A DNA stretch of 64,000 nucleotides, from positions 3,311,001 to 3,375,000 of the forward strand of contig CP000699.1 in NCBI GenBank assembly GCA_000016765.1, read 5' to 3'. Below the pieces are notes generated by a model that saw nothing but the letters and a program-made list of their open reading frames with translations, had not been told where the DNA came from and searched no databases. Shown piece after piece: positions 62,233 to 64,000 of the stretch; position 1 is the stretch's first letter, and each line of letters opens with the position of its first letter. Both the position numbers and the translations under genes were made by a program. This stretch comes from Rhizorhabdus wittichii RW1. GTDB lineage: Bacteria > Pseudomonadota > Alphaproteobacteria > Sphingomonadales > Sphingomonadaceae.

Positions 62233-64000
62233 CAAGCCTCGATCAGAAGCGCGCCATCGGACGACCGGCGGAAACGGGCCGGCGGGTCGATGACGACGGT
62301 GGTGAAGGGGGATTCGATCAGCGCCGGCCCCGCGAAATCGCGATCCGCGGGGATCGCGTCCCAGCGCAGCACCGGCGTGTCGAGACTGCCGAAGCCGTCG
62401 AAATAGACCGGCCGCGCCGCCGCCGCCTGGCCGGCCCCGGCTTCGGCCCGCAGGCGAAAGGCGCCGTCGCCCCGCGCGCGGCAGCGGACCCGCGCGCGCA
62501 GGCCGACCAGCTCGACCGCCGAAGCGTCGTCGCGGATGGTGAAGATCTGCTCGTGCATCGCGTCGAAGGCGGCGCGGAAGGCGTCGACGTCGCTGGCCTC
62601 GACGAAGCGGCTGCCCGGCAGCGGCACGTCGATGTCCCATGCCTGGCCTTCATAGCGCGCCTCGGCGATATATTCGACGGCGGCGGGGAGCCCGGCGCGG
62701 TCGGCGAAGGCGCGGCATTGCTCGCCCAGCCGGTCGAGCGCGGCGTTGACCCGCGCCGCGTCGAACGCCGCGGTGGAGCTGTAGGCGGTGGCCGCGAACT
62801 CGGTCGCGATATCCGACATCATCGCGCCGGCCGCGCTCATCGCCGCGCCCGTCTCGGGGATCAGCAGCCGCTTGCAGCCGAGGCGCCGGGCGATGAACAC
62901 CGAGTTGAGACCGGCGGCCCCGCCGCCGCCGATCAGCACCGCCTCGGCCGGGTCGATGCCCTGGTTGACGGTCAGTTCCTGGATGGCCTGGACCATGTTC
63001 TCGGTGGCGAGATCGAGGATGCTCCACGCCGCCGCCTCGATGCCGACGCCCAGCGGGCCGGCGACTCCTTCCGCGATCGCCCGGCACGCCGCCAGCCCGT
63101 CCAGCTTCATCTTGCCGCCCAGGAAGAAGTCCGGATCGACATAGCCCAGCGCCACGCAGGCATCGGTCACGGTCGGCCGCGCGCCGCCGCGCGCATAGCA
63201 GGCCGGGCCGGGCGTCGATCCGGCGCTCTCGGGGCCGACATGGAGCAGGCCGGCGCTGTCGACGCGCGCGATGCTGCCGCCCCCCGCGCCGACGCTCTTG
63301 ACGTCGACCGAGGGATAGCCGGCGAGGTGGCCGCGATAGGGCTGGCCGATCCACAGGTCGCGCGTCATCGGGATGCGGCCGTTGCTGACCAGGCTGATGT
63401 CGTAGGTGGTGCCGCCGGTATCGGCGACGATGGCGGTGCGCCAGCCGCCCTCGCGCTCGGCATAATGGCTGCCGGCGACCGGCGCCATCGACGGGCCGCT
63501 GTTGATCACCCGGATCGGCGCCGCCGCGACCTCGGATGCCTCGACCATGCCGCCGGCGCTGGTCAGCACCATCACCTTGCCCGAGAAGCCGGCGTCGGCC
63601 AGCCGTCGCGTCAGCCCGCCCAGGTAGCGCGTCATCAGCGGCTTCAGCGACGCGTCGATCGCGGCGGACGACGCCCGGCGGAATTCGCGCAGCGTCGCGT
63701 TCACCGAATGCGACAGCGTATAGGGCATACCGGGCAGATGCAGCTCGATCAGCGCGCCGATCCGCAGCTCGTGCGCCGGGTGCAGGGTCGACCACAGCAG
63801 GGCGACCGCGACCGCCTCCACCCCGGCGGCGCGGATCTGGTGGAGCGTGTCGACCAGCGCGGCCTCGTCGAGCGGCGTGACGACCCGGCCGTCGGCCAGC
63901 ACCCGTTCCCGCGCCTCGAAGGTCAGGGCGCGGGGCACATAAGGCTTGGGATAGGGGATGGTGTGGTTGAACGGCTCGGTGCGGCCGCCTTCCCGGAACA
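62232..64000 (-). CDS. Hydantoinase A/oxoprolinase-family protein (HyuA-like), 5' end outside window
   Basis: The C-terminal 588 or so residues of the ATP-binding partner. Visible segments include VPRALTFEARERVLADGRVV, AVALLWSTLHPAHELRIG, TSAGGMVEASEVAAAPIRVI, VADTGGTTYDISLVSNGR (phosphate-binding DTGGT) and GGGGAAGLNSVFIARRLGC. The family phosphorylates or activates the substrate carbonyl with ATP. The N-terminus, including the first DxGGTxTD loop, lies beyond base 64000. The frame is open across the end of the window from the start-like GTG at 63938, and FREGGRTEPFNHTIPYPKPY precedes it. Confidence 0.9.
   Translation of the reverse strand, partial: FREGGRTEPFNHTIPYPKPYVPRALTFEARERVLADGRVVTPLDEAALVDTLHQIRAAGVEAVAVALLWSTLHPAHELRIGALIELHLPGMPYTLSHSVNATLREFRRASSAAIDASLKPLMTRYLGGLTRRLADAGFSGKVMVLTSAGGMVEASEVAAAPIRVINSGPSMAPVAGSHYAEREGGWRTAIVADTGGTTYDISLVSNGRIPMTRDLWIGQPYRGHLAGYPSVDVKSVGAGGGSIARVDSAGLLHVGPESAGSTPGPACYARGGARPTVTDACVALGYVDPDFFLGGKMKLDGLAACRAIAEGVAGPLGVGIEAAAWSILDLATENMVQAIQELTVNQGIDPAEAVLIGGGGAAGLNSVFIARRLGCKRLLIPETGAAMSAAGAMMSDIATEFAATAYSSTAAFDAARVNAALDRLGEQCRAFADRAGLPAAVEYIAEARYEGQAWDIDVPLPGSRFVEASDVDAFRAAFDAMHEQIFTIRDDASAVELVGLRARVRCRARGDGAFRLRAEAGAGQAAAARPVYFDGFGSLDTPVLRWDAIPADRDFAGPALIESPFTTVVIDPPARFRRSSDGALLIEA

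Overview
The window looks like chromosome or a large replicon of a sphingomonad-type alphaproteobacterium. The grounds are the high GC, four TonB-dependent receptors each placed with catabolic enzymes, LigJ/LigB/RraA-type aromatic enzymes, and the mix of Rieske oxygenases, P450s and glutathione transferases typical of Sphingomonas, Sphingobium, Novosphingobium and Rhizorhabdus. The genus is an inference. I saw no rRNA, tRNA or CRISPR array.

Layout. (1) 1-4538, minus strand: receptor, cupin, P450 and the start of a Rieske oxygenase, a small uptake-and-oxidation operon. (2) 4539-5781: gene-poor scar with a decayed DNA-methyltransferase tail and four TTCCCTGTT-type repeats spaced 22-23 bp. (3) 5782-26201: amino-acid and peptide catabolism. 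It holds a Crp/Fnr regulator divergent from a fused indolepyruvate:ferredoxin oxidoreductase, an Lrp/AsnC regulator, a second receptor, an MFS transporter, an operon of aminotransferase, RidA, aldehyde dehydrogenase and IlvD, a DUF3100-like membrane protein with serine dehydratase, and an S9 peptidase coupled to an M20 amidohydrolase. (4) 26416-57844: an aromatic catabolic island, described below. (5) 58403-64000, minus strand: hydantoinase-type HyuA and HyuB, SDR, thioesterase and glutathione transferase.

The island combines several modules. On the minus strand, receptor, PhyH oxygenase, extradiol dioxygenase and FAD phenol hydroxylase form one operon; receptor, sulfatase and MarR form another. 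On the plus strand are a meta-cleavage C-C hydrolase, a two-subunit Rieske oxygenase resembling salicylate 5-hydroxylase, and a complete gentisate route (maleylpyruvate isomerase, gentisate dioxygenase, fumarylpyruvate hydrolase). These are followed by a second FAD hydroxylase, a one-subunit Rieske oxygenase, a LigJ/LigB/RraA set resembling the gallate route, then aldehyde dehydrogenase, SDR and P450. A reasonable reading is degradation of a hydroxylated biaryl or related compound through salicylate and gentisate, but the substrate cannot be read from sequence.

Three observations stand out. A TetR gene at the heart of the island is split into three pieces by an IS1182-like and an IS21-like element, each flanked by a direct repeat; removing both with one repeat copy restores a continuous 241-codon frame. 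Two palindrome families recur in the island's promoters: TATTCGATCGAATA, probably the TetR operator, and ATAATCAGACGTCTGTATA, possibly the MarR operator; both occur in the promoter of the aldehyde dehydrogenase operon. The receptor gene next to the broken TetR carries a one-base frameshift separating an excellent signal peptide from the rest of the protein.
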